From Clostridia bacterium (GTDB lineage: Bacteria; Bacillota; Clostridia; Caldicoprobacterales; Caldicoprobacteraceae), in contig PKRC01000017.1 in assembly GCA_017577715.1 (NCBI GenBank), positions 1 to 44,308 of the forward strand: a stretch of 44,308 nt of DNA, given 5' to 3'. The notes beneath the pieces are model-generated. The model made no database searches, was not told where the DNA came from, and saw only the letters and a program-made list of their open reading frames with translations. The translations under genes and the position numbers were made by a program. Of this stretch, positions 8,089-15,930 are shown one piece after another (position 1 is the stretch's first letter; the number at the start of each line of letters is the position of its first letter).

Positions 8089-9181
8089 GTTTTTCACTCC
8101 CCACATCCTGTTGCGGTTCCAGCCAAAGAAATTCCACTGCATTGCCGTACTCCTTCAGCTTCCTTACCTGGTTCTCCAACCTTGGGCTTAAGTAAGAGGT
8201 GATTATGAGAAAATCCATCCCTGTAACACCACTTGCCAGGTCCTGTTCCAAAAAAGTAAAGAATGTCACGCTTCTTGCTATAACCAGTTTTGCCAAAGCT
8301 TCATATATGGCAGTAAGGTGCTCCAGGCTGCACCGCGGGAAGATGCGTACCGGCTCCCCTGGCCGATCTATCAGGTAACCGTTGCTTCCGAATCCCACTT
8401 CTATTCCCCGGGAAATAACATGCTGTGCAATGGAAGCAGCATATGATATGCCCTTCTCAATCCTTTCGGGTTCGGTGACGGCATTCCACATGTCCTCAGA
8501 AATATCAACATTTAAGTATATCATCAATCTAGGGTTTGCAGTAAAATCGAGGTTATTGACCTTTATCTTGCCTGTACGGGCAGTGGCTTTCCAGTTGATG
8601 CGGTTTAAGGGGTCACCATAGGCATAATCCCTCACCCCTGCTACCACGAAAGGGTCATCCACTATCCAGCGCTTCACCGTCACATCCCCCTGCCAGCTGT
8701 GCGACGGCAAAGGTATGTCCTCCTTGGGTATGAGTTTAGGATATACCAGAAGCTGTGCTGACAGTTGAAACTCCCTTGACACTTCCTGGAATCCAAACAG
8801 ATCGCCGCATGTCATGGTGACCGAATTGAGATAATAACATCCCCTCTTTAAGCACTTCACCTTGTGGCGACGGATGATTCGAGTATACGGCATAAGGCTG
8901 AACAAGCTTTTATGGAACTGCTGGTGCTGTATATCCAGGTTAAACTGCTTTTGAAATTGCAGATTTGCGCTGATCTTAGATTCTATGCGGAGCCATGGAA
9001 CTGGTAACAGCTTTTCATTGGATATGACCTCAACCATTTCCACCTCTTGCCCTTCAAACACGGCTGAAGCGCTAAAATACCTATGGTATTTGAGATTTTT
9101 TAATCCCCACTTTCTAAATACCAGCCCTTGTATAATCACGATGATAACGGTTATGAATATAAACCACTGAATGGACATCAT
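8060..9181 (-). CDS. DUF58 domain protein, partner of MoxR ATPase
   Basis: A 373-residue protein with a short N-terminal membrane segment (about 5-21), a beta-rich middle part, and the DUF58 signature GVRDYAYGDPLNRINWKATART (around 182-203) followed by a von Willebrand-A-like region. DUF58 proteins are encoded beside MoxR AAA+ ATPases and are thought to act with them in folding or activating envelope complexes. Its ATG follows directly on the moxR stop (TAA then ATG), with GGGAAGG as ribosome site, so it is translated from the same message. Confidence 0.88.
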   Translation of the reverse strand: MMSIQWFIFITVIIVIIQGLVFRKWGLKNLKYHRYFSASAVFEGQEVEMVEVISNEKLLPVPWLRIESKISANLQFQKQFNLDIQHQQFHKSLFSLMPYTRIIRRHKVKCLKRGCYYLNSVTMTCGDLFGFQEVSREFQLSAQLLVYPKLIPKEDIPLPSHSWQGDVTVKRWIVDDPFVVAGVRDYAYGDPLNRINWKATARTGKIKVNNLDFTANPRLMIYLNVDISEDMWNAVTEPERIEKGISYAASIAQHVISRGIEVGFGSNGYLIDRPGEPVRIFPRCSLEHLTAIYEALAKLVIARSVTFFTFLEQDLASGVTGMDFLIITSYLSPRLENQVRKLKEYGNAVEFLWLEPQQDVGSEKHEESDVSVS

Positions 9182-10150
9182 TTAACCTTCCCTTTCCCAC
9201 AGCTGTTGTTCGGTGGGCACCGGAACCTGCCTTAGTATCTGATCGATGATTTCGTCCTGCCGGCCGCCTTTAGCAGCCATCACATCTCTTAAGATGAGCC
9301 TGTGCCGTAGTACCGGCTTTGCCATTGCCTTGACATCATCAGGAATGACATAATCCCTCCCCTGAAGTATCGCATATACCTGGGATGCTCTGAGGAGCGC
9401 CTGGCTTCCCCGGGGACTTACTCCCAGATGTACATCGTTGTGCTTTCGCGTCAGCTCGACGATGTTGACTATGTACCGAAGGATGTCATCACTTACAAAG
9501 ACATCGACATAATCCCGTTGGGCTGTTATAATCTCTTCTCGGCTGACTACTGGAAGGATTTCGTCCAACGGGTTTCTCTCCTTAAACCTTTTTAAGATTT
9601 CAATTCCCTCGGATGTAGATGGATAGCCCATCTGGACTTTCAACAAAAAGCGATCCAGCTGTGCCTCGGGTAGTGGAAAAGTCCCCTGGATCTCTATGGG
9701 GTTTTGGGTGGCAATGACTAAAAAAGGCTGCTGTAGCTTCATGGTCTCACCGTCGATGGTGACCTGCCTTTCCTCCATGCATTCCAAAAGGCTGGACTGC
9801 GTCCTGGGCGTAGCCCTGTTTATCTCATCGGCCAGCAGTATATTGGTAAAGATCGGACCTGGCCTAAATTCAAATTCGCCAATTTTCTGATTGAAATAAT
9901 TTATGCCGGTCAAGTCGCTGGGTAAAAGGTCAGGCGTAAACTGAATCCTCTTAAATGTACAGTCCAAAGACTTTGCCAGGCACTTAGCAAGCAAGGTCTT
10001 ACCCATGCCCGGCACATCCTCCAAAAGCACGTGTCCCGATGAAATCAATGCCACCAGCAAAAGGTCTATTACCTCTTCTTTCCCCACAATCACCCTCTGT
10101 ATGTTTGCCTTTACCCTCTTTGCCAACTCATAGATATGGGCAAATCGCAT
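9182..10150 (-). CDS. MoxR-family AAA+ ATPase
   Basis: A 322-residue AAA+ ATPase. Walker A is DVPGMGKT (45-52), Walker B LLADEINRA (105-113), and sensor 1 lies in VIATQNPIE; the C-terminal lid domain carries GVSPRGSQALLRASQ. MoxR proteins act as chaperone-like ATPases for neighbouring von Willebrand-A/DUF58 proteins. It is the first gene of the moxR-DUF58-DUF4129 operon running left. The start ATG at 10150 follows an AAAAGGAGATGG ribosome site. Length is typical. Confidence 0.94.
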   Translation of the reverse strand: MRFAHIYELAKRVKANIQRVIVGKEEVIDLLLVALISSGHVLLEDVPGMGKTLLAKCLAKSLDCTFKRIQFTPDLLPSDLTGINYFNQKIGEFEFRPGPIFTNILLADEINRATPRTQSSLLECMEERQVTIDGETMKLQQPFLVIATQNPIEIQGTFPLPEAQLDRFLLKVQMGYPSTSEGIEILKRFKERNPLDEILPVVSREEIITAQRDYVDVFVSDDILRYIVNIVELTRKHNDVHLGVSPRGSQALLRASQVYAILQGRDYVIPDDVKAMAKPVLRHRLILRDVMAAKGGRQDEIIDQILRQVPVPTEQQLWEREG

Positions 10151-10280
10151 CGGTTACCATCTCCTTTTTCTATATCAATTCATTATATTCGCCGTGAATT
10201 GTGTAATTCCTTGTATGATTATTGCTATATTTACACTCTTTTTGAGTTAACCCAAGTGTAATAAATCCTACTCATTTTGC

Positions 10281-10690
10281 CGGGCCATTGAGATGGTAGA
10301 GCTGCTCAAGATTTGGCTAACTGAGGCAAGTGGCCATGCCAATACCATAATTTCGTCACTCGATGGTACTGAACCCCTTCTAGCAAAAGGATCTACCAAA
10401 TTTAAAAAAGCCTTTACTAGCTTATTCGTAAGATCCTGCAAACTATACGAAATGCTAATACTGACATGACTGTCAAGCGGCGCTCTGGCCTACATATCCC
10501 CAAAATTGGTTGATGGTATCTAGCATATCTATCCCCCTGGTTGCAAACCATATGGCATGAGAAGAAAGACACTATCTGTCCAAACAGGAAGATTACTTGA
10601 CCAAGCTTCGCTAGATTTCGAGCATGGTTAATGGTATAATTGATGAAAATTATTCCCGAGATCCATTTGCTGCAATCTGGGGTGATGTAA
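10281..10690 (+). pseudogene. Remnant of a DUF2935-like (helical, metal-ligand) gene
   Basis: No open gene exists here, but two stretches in different frames resemble one family. About 10284-10469 reads EMVELLKIWLTEASGHANTI, then SSLDGTEPLLAKGSTKFKKA, ending in a stop. From about 10510 another frame reads SISIPLVANHMA, a stop, EERHYLSKQEDYLTKLR and a stop. DUF2935 proteins have a WL..A..H....LD.TE pattern and a second-half IPL..DH..REE.HYL pattern, in this order. Stops and frameshifts show a decayed copy. The assignment is from memory of the pattern, not from a search. The MFS gene starts immediately after it. Confidence 0.45.
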
Positions 10691-11842
10691 TTGAAAAAGA
10701 GCTCTTACCGCATACCGCTGTTTTGCATTGTAACTATCTTGTATTGGTTTTCGATGTATTCATATGTGCCCATCTTATCGACTTATGCTGAATCTCTGGG
10801 GGCATCCTACAAGATGATAGGCCTCATCGTGGGATCGTACGGATTCACCCAAATGCTGCTCAGGGTCCCCCTGGGGATTCTCTCGGATAAAATAGGGAAG
10901 CGAAAAATTTTTATAATCATGGGAATTGCACTTTGTTTCATGAGCGCTATAGGGATGTGGATTTTTAAGACGCCATTTTGGTTGCTGGTTTTTCGCTCCT
11001 TAGCAGGGGTTGCCGTCTCAACATGGGTAGCATATACAGTCCTGTTTTCAAGCTATTTTGCCCTGCAGGAGGCCCCTAAGGCTATTGGTATTATAAACTC
11101 CTTCACCACGATAGGTCAGATGTCAGCTACGCTAATAGGTGGCTATGCAGCACAATATTTTGGGCAAGCCAGCACTTTCGTGTTGGCAGCCGTTGGGGGA
11201 TTAATCGGCCTTTTGTTGAGCCTGTTCATAGTAGAAAACAATAACGTGAACGCGGATCGTCAGCCCCTTACCCTATCTCAGCTTCTTTCGGTATCAAAGG
11301 ATTACAAACTGCTGCTGGTATCAGGGCTTGCGATAGTGGTCCAGTTTATTATATTTGCAACCACCTACGGCTTTACGCCAGTTGCAGCTAAAAGCATAGG
11401 CGCCAGCGACGTACAGCTGGGACTTTTGGCCACCTTTTCTGCCCTCCCTACGGTATTTACTTCTGCTGCAAGCGGTTCATTTTTGGCAAAACGCTACAGT
11501 GAGAAGAAAATGATTGTTATAGGATTTATCATCCTTTTTGCCGCCTGTGCCGTAATCCCCTTTATCAAAAATATATATTTGCTTTACATATCCCAAGCCA
11601 TCGGGGGAATAGGGCGAGGTCTTGTATATCCCTTGCTTATGGCCCTTAGCATAAAATCGGTGGAAAACTCAAAGAGAGCCACCGCTATGGGCTTTTTCCA
11701 GGCCATATACTCCATAGGCATGTTCCTGGGACCAACCTTTACAGGATTTGTAAGCGATGTTTTGAGCTTGACATGGGGTTTTGTGCTTACTGCTGTATTG
11801 GGACTTGCAGGGGCCTTGATTTCCGCCAGATTTATAAAATAA
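10691..11842 (+). CDS. Major facilitator superfamily transporter
   Basis: A 383-residue protein with about 12 hydrophobic helices. The loop between helices 2 and 3 carries the MFS motif A (LRVPLGILSDKIGKRK, about 57-72), and the equivalent loop in the second half is FLAKRYSEKKMIV. Size and layout fit a proton-coupled drug or sugar exporter; the substrate cannot be told. The start is a TTG preceded by GGGGTGATG at suitable distance. It follows the decayed DUF2935-like gene and is read against the direction of replication. Confidence 0.88.
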   Translation: MKKSSYRIPLFCIVTILYWFSMYSYVPILSTYAESLGASYKMIGLIVGSYGFTQMLLRVPLGILSDKIGKRKIFIIMGIALCFMSAIGMWIFKTPFWLLVFRSLAGVAVSTWVAYTVLFSSYFALQEAPKAIGIINSFTTIGQMSATLIGGYAAQYFGQASTFVLAAVGGLIGLLLSLFIVENNNVNADRQPLTLSQLLSVSKDYKLLLVSGLAIVVQFIIFATTYGFTPVAAKSIGASDVQLGLLATFSALPTVFTSAASGSFLAKRYSEKKMIVIGFIILFAACAVIPFIKNIYLLYISQAIGGIGRGLVYPLLMALSIKSVENSKRATAMGFFQAIYSIGMFLGPTFTGFVSDVLSLTWGFVLTAVLGLAGALISARFIK

Positions 11843-11878
11843 GCAATTCTAATTGTCGCCTTACTGCTAAAACACTCC

Positions 11879-11907
11879 TTGTCCATTATACTAAGTTATG
11901 CTAGACT
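11879..11907 (+). promoter_or_regulatory. Candidate promoter of the anchored TPR-like gene
   Basis: TTGTCC (11879-11884), a 17-nt spacer and TAGACT (11902-11907) form a plausible sigma-A promoter, 47 bp upstream of the chosen start at 11954. Two of the hexamer matches are imperfect, so confidence is moderate. Confidence 0.4.
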
Positions 11908-11953
11908 AATTAAAAAGGTATTGTTTTTGGGTTTAGCGAATGGGGGGATAAAA

Positions 11954-13288
11954 TTGAAAAATAGGCTAGTTGTATGGGGCATAATTTTTATTTGCACGTT
12001 TATCGTTGCCATTCCGGCATACGCCATACAAGTCCCATTGGAGATATCCATGAAAAGAGCCTACCCAGTTCAAAGCGATAACATAACCCTTGTCTCTTAC
12101 CAAGCCACTTTAAGGGTGCGGCCAACCTTCACCTCTGTAGATACGTCTATAGTCGTACGAAATGACGGCCCTTCTGAAGCAAGCATTACAGTGGGCATAC
12201 CTTCAAAATATGATGATGTTGTGACCGTAAAGCAGCCTTCAGTAATAGTTGAGGGACAAAGCCAAAAGCTTACTACGCTACGCGCATCTCAGCCCCCCCA
12301 AACGAGCGATATATTTTTGCCTCCCTATTGGAGTACTTTTACGGTGAAATTAACTCCTGGCCAATCTAAGGTTATTAAATCTTCCTTTACTATAGATAAT
12401 AAATTTAATCAAGACGAACTTCGCTTTATATATTTTCCTCTAAAGTTTCTCAATTTCTGGAAGGGGCCTATTAATTACATTCAGATAACAGCAGATTTAG
12501 ACTTTTATCCCCTTTATGTGTTTGAGCCAAATCCTTCCGTCATGCCTTCTGAATACGACACCGGAGGCAGGTTGGTATGGCGCTTTTTGGATGTCAGGCA
12601 GGTTGAAGACCTACAGCTTTATTTTTATCCTGTCGAGCTGGCTGTGGCAAGCTATTTGAAACAAAAAGCGCAAGGCAATAACGAAGTGATCAACATCGTC
12701 AACTTATACCAAAAAATGGACTATGATGACGCCATCGCCTCCATTGACGAATTTCTGCTGACAAATCCTACCTTTGAACTAAGCAACGAATTAAAGTATC
12801 TAAAGGCCCTGTGCCATATGGAGCTCTATCAGCCGGGAATGGCCATGGAAATATTCGAACAACTTCAAAACTCCCCAGGTTTTGCAGAACCTCTTTCCAA
12901 TGTGATACGCAACAAGATGATCTATGATAGGGTATATTTTATGAAACTCATGGGAAAAGAGGATGAAATCTTAGATTACCTAAAAGAAATACAACCTTCG
13001 TTAAAAAATAATGCCATTTTTAAAAAATGGGTAGAAGATGAGATCAAAAGGCTGTCCCCTTTGCCACCACCTCCACAAGAAACAGAAGAAATGGTCGATG
13101 AGACGGTAGATGAACAAGCCCAATCTTCCAATGACCAAGAAGATAAGGTTAATGCCATTGAATATATCGACATCCTAGGTTATGACGTTCCAGTAGAGCT
13201 AATTTTTATAGGCATCCTGTTGCTAATTATAATAGTATATATGATACGCAGACGGCGAAATAAAAAGAAGAAGAGATATATATTTTAG
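11954..13288 (+). CDS. Secreted, membrane-anchored protein with TPR-like region; function unknown
   Basis: A 444-residue protein. I chose the TTG at 11954 because it follows a GGGGGGA ribosome site and opens a clean signal peptide (KNRLVVWGIIFICTFIVAIPAYA, cut near residue 24); an upstream in-frame TTG coincides with a promoter box. The first 230 residues or so look like a beta-rich ectodomain. Then come helical repeats resembling tetratricopeptide units (YQKMDYDDAIASIDEFLLTN and LKALCHMELYQPGMAMEIFE). An acidic linker, one transmembrane helix near the C terminus and a basic tail (RRRRNKKKKR) end the protein. I do not recognise the family. It is 19 nt upstream of the lipid kinase and probably in one transcript with it. 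Confidence 0.7.
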   Translation: MKNRLVVWGIIFICTFIVAIPAYAIQVPLEISMKRAYPVQSDNITLVSYQATLRVRPTFTSVDTSIVVRNDGPSEASITVGIPSKYDDVVTVKQPSVIVEGQSQKLTTLRASQPPQTSDIFLPPYWSTFTVKLTPGQSKVIKSSFTIDNKFNQDELRFIYFPLKFLNFWKGPINYIQITADLDFYPLYVFEPNPSVMPSEYDTGGRLVWRFLDVRQVEDLQLYFYPVELAVASYLKQKAQGNNEVINIVNLYQKMDYDDAIASIDEFLLTNPTFELSNELKYLKALCHMELYQPGMAMEIFEQLQNSPGFAEPLSNVIRNKMIYDRVYFMKLMGKEDEILDYLKEIQPSLKNNAIFKKWVEDEIKRLSPLPPPPQETEEMVDETVDEQAQSSNDQEDKVNAIEYIDILGYDVPVELIFIGILLLIIIVYMIRRRRNKKKKRYIF

Positions 13289-13307
13289 AGGAACAGGGGA
13301 ATAGAGT

Positions 13308-14180
13308 ATGAAAGAATTGCTGTTTATCGTAAATCCTACTGCGGGCAATGGCGCAGCCCTTGCTGCCATACCTTTAATTGAACAATATTGCAGGCAATGC
13401 CATTTCAAATATGAAATAACAAAAACTCAATACAAAGGTCATGCTACCGCCCTGGCGAAGAATGCCATTTCCTCATCGTATGATGCCGTAGTAGCTGTAG
13501 GAGGCGACGGTACCGTTATGGAGGTAGCTAATGGCCTAGTTGGCTCATTGACCCCTCTGGGCATTTTACCAATGGGCACAGGCAATGATCTTTCAAAAAG
13601 CCTAAACATTCCTTCCAAGATAGATAAGGCTCTATCCATTATCGCCCGAGGCAAACCTAAGTACATGGATGCAGTTTCCTACGGCGGTGGTTATTTCCTA
13701 AATGTTGCCAGCGTAGGTTTTGACGCTGAGATAGCCCGAGATATACAAAAGTTTAAACGATGGATCCCTGGCAAGGCGGCTTATTACTTGGCTGCATTGC
13801 TTAAATTCATTACATATAAGCATAAAGACGTTATACTGGAAATAGATGATACTACAATCAGTGCCAAGATATTGCTATTTGCTGTTGCCAATGGCACCCA
13901 TTACGGAGGGGGAATGAAGGTAAACCCCAACGGTTTTATAGATGATGGATATATCGATGCAATATTGATTTCTCCCGTACCACGGTTTAAGTTCCCTTTT
14001 TTATTTTGGAAATTCGTGTCAGGCCAATACTTGGACTTGCCTTATGTTAAGGCTTACAGATGCAAAAAGGTGAAGATACACAGCAACGAAAACCTTCCAG
14101 TAAACGGGGATGGCGACATAATTGCAACAACCCCTGTCCAATTTTCTGTGTTGAATCGAGGCATCCTTGTGCTTTGTTAG
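13308..14180 (+). CDS. Diacylglycerol/lipid kinase (DagK/YegS family)
   Basis: A 290-residue lipid kinase that phosphorylates diacylglycerol or a related lipid with ATP. The phosphate-binding GGDGT loop is at 65-69 and the PMGTGND substrate motif at 88-94, both hallmarks of the family; the N terminus NPTAGNG (9-15) also fits. In Gram-positives DgkB of this type recycles diacylglycerol formed during lipoteichoic acid synthesis. The ATG follows an AGAGGAACAGGGG stretch. It lies between the anchored TPR-like gene and the DUF4446 gene, all on the plus strand with small gaps. Confidence 0.92.
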   Translation: MKELLFIVNPTAGNGAALAAIPLIEQYCRQCHFKYEITKTQYKGHATALAKNAISSSYDAVVAVGGDGTVMEVANGLVGSLTPLGILPMGTGNDLSKSLNIPSKIDKALSIIARGKPKYMDAVSYGGGYFLNVASVGFDAEIARDIQKFKRWIPGKAAYYLAALLKFITYKHKDVILEIDDTTISAKILLFAVANGTHYGGGMKVNPNGFIDDGYIDAILISPVPRFKFPFLFWKFVSGQYLDLPYVKAYRCKKVKIHSNENLPVNGDGDIIATTPVQFSVLNRGILVLC

Positions 14181-14208
14181 AGGCTTATGCAAGGGGAGAG
14201 GGTAAGGT

Positions 14209-14727
14209 ATGGATTTATATACGATTTTGGAAGAATATGACTACTTGATAATAGTTATTTCTGCTACATTATCGATACTGGCCTTCATTATGGCAATAGT
14301 GTATTCGATAAAAACCAGAAAGATCATGAAGAAATATAAACGCTTAATGAGAGGTATGAACAATAAAAACCTTGAAGCGCTGCTGATGCACCACCTTGAT
14401 TGTGTTAAAGATAATGCCACCAAAATACAAGATTTAGAAGCCAGATACCAATATTTAGCAAAAGAGCTGAGATCCTGTATACAAAAGGTAGGAATTATAA
14501 GGTATAATCCGTTTGAACAGATGGGAAGCGATCTGAGCTTTTCAGTGGCTTTGCTAGATAAGAACAACAACGGAGTAGTATTAACTGGGCTATTCACCAG
14601 AAGCAGTTCCTCTGTATACGCAAAGCCAATTCAAAACGGTACTTCTACCTATCCTTTATCCCAGGAAGAGATAGAGGCTATAAACAGGGCCATTAATCAA
14701 GGTGCTTCTTTCCCCACAGATAAATAG
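14209..14727 (+). CDS. DUF4446 family membrane protein
   Basis: A 172-residue protein with one N-terminal transmembrane helix (about 11-33), a charged coiled-coil-like stretch (about 36-90) and a C-terminal globular part. The NPFEQMGSDLSFSVALLD and NGVVLTGLFTRSSSSVYAKP patterns are those of DUF4446, a family common near parAB in Firmicutes. Function is unknown. The start has a GGTAAGGT-type ribosome site. A terminator follows the stop. Confidence 0.85.
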   Translation: MDLYTILEEYDYLIIVISATLSILAFIMAIVYSIKTRKIMKKYKRLMRGMNNKNLEALLMHHLDCVKDNATKIQDLEARYQYLAKELRSCIQKVGIIRYNPFEQMGSDLSFSVALLDKNNNGVVLTGLFTRSSSSVYAKPIQNGTSTYPLSQEEIEAINRAINQGASFPTDK

Positions 14728-14754
14728 CCTACGAAATTAAAGAATTGACTGCAT

Positions 14755-14801
14755 AAAAAACACCTCCGCAAGAAAAAATATCAACGCGGAGGTGTTTTTT
14801 T
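14755..14801 (+). terminator. Terminator hairpin that also contains the next gene's ribosome site
   Basis: A perfect 15-bp stem: AAAAAACACCTCCGC (14755-14769) pairs with GCGGAGGTGTTTTTT (14786-14800) around a 16-nt loop. On the plus strand the second arm ends in seven T, as in an intrinsic terminator. The GGAGGTG in the same arm (14788-14794) is the ribosome site of the gene starting at 14802, so read-through transcripts would have it buried. Confidence 0.85.
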
Positions 14802-15095
14802 ATGAAGGTCATAGCGATTCAAAGAGGACTGGAGCATATCAAAGACCAATTAAATCGGCTGGGATATAAGGTGGTGTTCTATGAGGATGCCCGCTGCCCT
14901 GTCGATGCGCTGATATACCTCGAAGAAAACAACGACAATACCCTTATCAATATCAATAAACACCTATCTCAGCAATATGCCATGGTAAGCCTTCCTCACC
15001 ATTATACCGGCACTATCCTGATCAACGCAAAAGATAAAAGTATAGAGGAAATCGTTCAAATAATAGAAAAGCGCGCATATAGCCCTTTATTTTAA
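14802..15095 (+). CDS. YkuS/UPF0180-like protein
   Basis: A 97-residue protein with the outline of the YkuS (UPF0180) family: an N-terminal VIAIQRGLEHIKDQLNRLGY segment, a VV strand, and a late ILINA strand followed by an EEIVQIIEK helix. The usual Cys-rich centre is not conserved, so the match is moderate. Function is unknown. Its ribosome site (GGAGGTG, then seven T) lies inside the hairpin at 14755-14801. No promoter downstream of the hairpin is possible, so expression depends on read-through and on opening of the stem. The end overlaps yyaC tail-to-tail by 9 nt. Confidence 0.62.
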   Translation: MKVIAIQRGLEHIKDQLNRLGYKVVFYEDARCPVDALIYLEENNDNTLININKHLSQQYAMVSLPHHYTGTILINAKDKSIEEIVQIIEKRAYSPLF

Positions 15096-15668
15096 AGTAC
15101 AAATAGACGTTTCCGCAAGCTTAGAAAAACTCAAATAAATCCCCCTACTTATGATGTCGGCCATGTTCATGACGAGACTCAATCTGGTGCTTTGTAATAT
15201 AAGATACTCTGCCAAACCGCCCACATTTACTATTCCTGTTATGTACATATCTCCTACTTTGGGTAACTTTTTATTAAGGCCAGCCCCTGGAACAATGGAG
15301 CCTTTATCCACTATTATACATCCAACTCTTTCATGATTTCCCAGACATGCATCAATGGCTATTATGAAAGGGTGGCCATAGTTTGCTTTGATGGCATCAA
15401 GAGTGCTCTGTAAATTTTTGGCATGCACGGGGTTGTCCAGCGTGCCATATATAAGTATATTCTGCCACTTAACCATTGAACTGAGCTTATATCCTACCAA
15501 AGGGCCAAGGCAGTCTCCCGTCGACCGATCGGTACCTATGCACAGCACAATAATGTCGGTATGTTCCAACCTATATGCTTCTTTAAAAGTCCCTATGAAC
15601 CTCTCGACAAACATCGATAAGGCATTTGGATTTTTGATATCGATAATTCTGTTCTCTATTGTCTGCAC
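15087..15668 (-). CDS. yyaC: Spore protease-like protein YyaC (DUF1256)
   Basis: A 193-residue protein of the YyaC/DUF1256 family, related in fold to the germination protease GPR. Family motifs are visible: LCIGTDRSTGDCLGPLVGYKL (about 42-62), IYGTLDNPVHAKNL, IAIDACLG and VGDMYITGIVNVGG. YyaC is made during sporulation in Bacillus and sits beside parB there, as it nearly does here. Its substrate is not known. The ATG follows CAGGAGG at a longish distance. Confidence 0.92.
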   Translation of the reverse strand: MQTIENRIIDIKNPNALSMFVERFIGTFKEAYRLEHTDIIVLCIGTDRSTGDCLGPLVGYKLSSMVKWQNILIYGTLDNPVHAKNLQSTLDAIKANYGHPFIIAIDACLGNHERVGCIIVDKGSIVPGAGLNKKLPKVGDMYITGIVNVGGLAEYLILQSTRLSLVMNMADIISRGIYLSFSKLAETSICTLK

Positions 15669-15869
15669 CGTCTTTATCCTCCTGCTTTTTCATTTTCTTT
15701 TGCTTTTTAAATGCTATCCAATATAATGTTTATGAAATTTCGCTGTAAATAATACTTGGATAACAGAAAACAATTGGCTAGGTCAAAAGCAGGATTTTTT
15801 CACTTTTTGGCGAAATATCAATACTAGGCGTCTATTTCCCCGGTAAAGGAGATAAAACTTCAACATTAG
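15669..15869. other. Intergenic region upstream of the structured leader
   Basis: Sequence between divergent yyaC and the gene at 15931. Promoters for both must lie here, but I cannot single one out; an ATACTA near 15820 is reminiscent of forespore-type -10 boxes but lacks a clear partner. No coding frame is visible. Confidence 0.4.
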
Positions 15870-15930
15870 AAAGGAGGAATGAACGCATTCCTCTCCATCT
15901 CGAAGTAGATGGAGCCTCCTGCGCTCGTAA
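15870..15930 (+). promoter_or_regulatory. Structured leader with sequestered Shine-Dalgarno
   Basis: AAAGGAGG (15870-15877) is a perfect ribosome site, but the start codon it should serve (15931) is 53 nt away. In between, 15893-15914 forms an 8-bp hairpin (CTCCATCT / AGATGGAG), and AATG / CATT (15878-15889) forms a small one. CCTCCT (15915-15920) can pair with AGGAGG (15872-15877), closing a three-way junction. An alternative 7-bp stem AGGAATG / CATTCCT (15875-15892) competes with the closing helix. It looks like a translational switch or ribosome bypass; no known riboswitch class fits. Confidence 0.5.

Noticed and set aside
11879..11953. TTG start at 11879 for the anchored TPR-like protein
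   Set aside because: It coincides with a promoter -35 box; the TTG at 11954 has a strong ribosome site and opens a signal peptide.
15879..15908. Nine-codon mini-ORF MNAFLSISK in the structured leader
   Set aside because: Its ATG is only one base from the ribosome site and it is out of frame with the gene; the stems explain the sequence better.
15870..15930. Cyclic di-GMP (GEMM) or similar riboswitch before 15931
   Set aside because: The conserved GEMM core is absent, and no other class I know fits; kept only as an unclassified structured leader.
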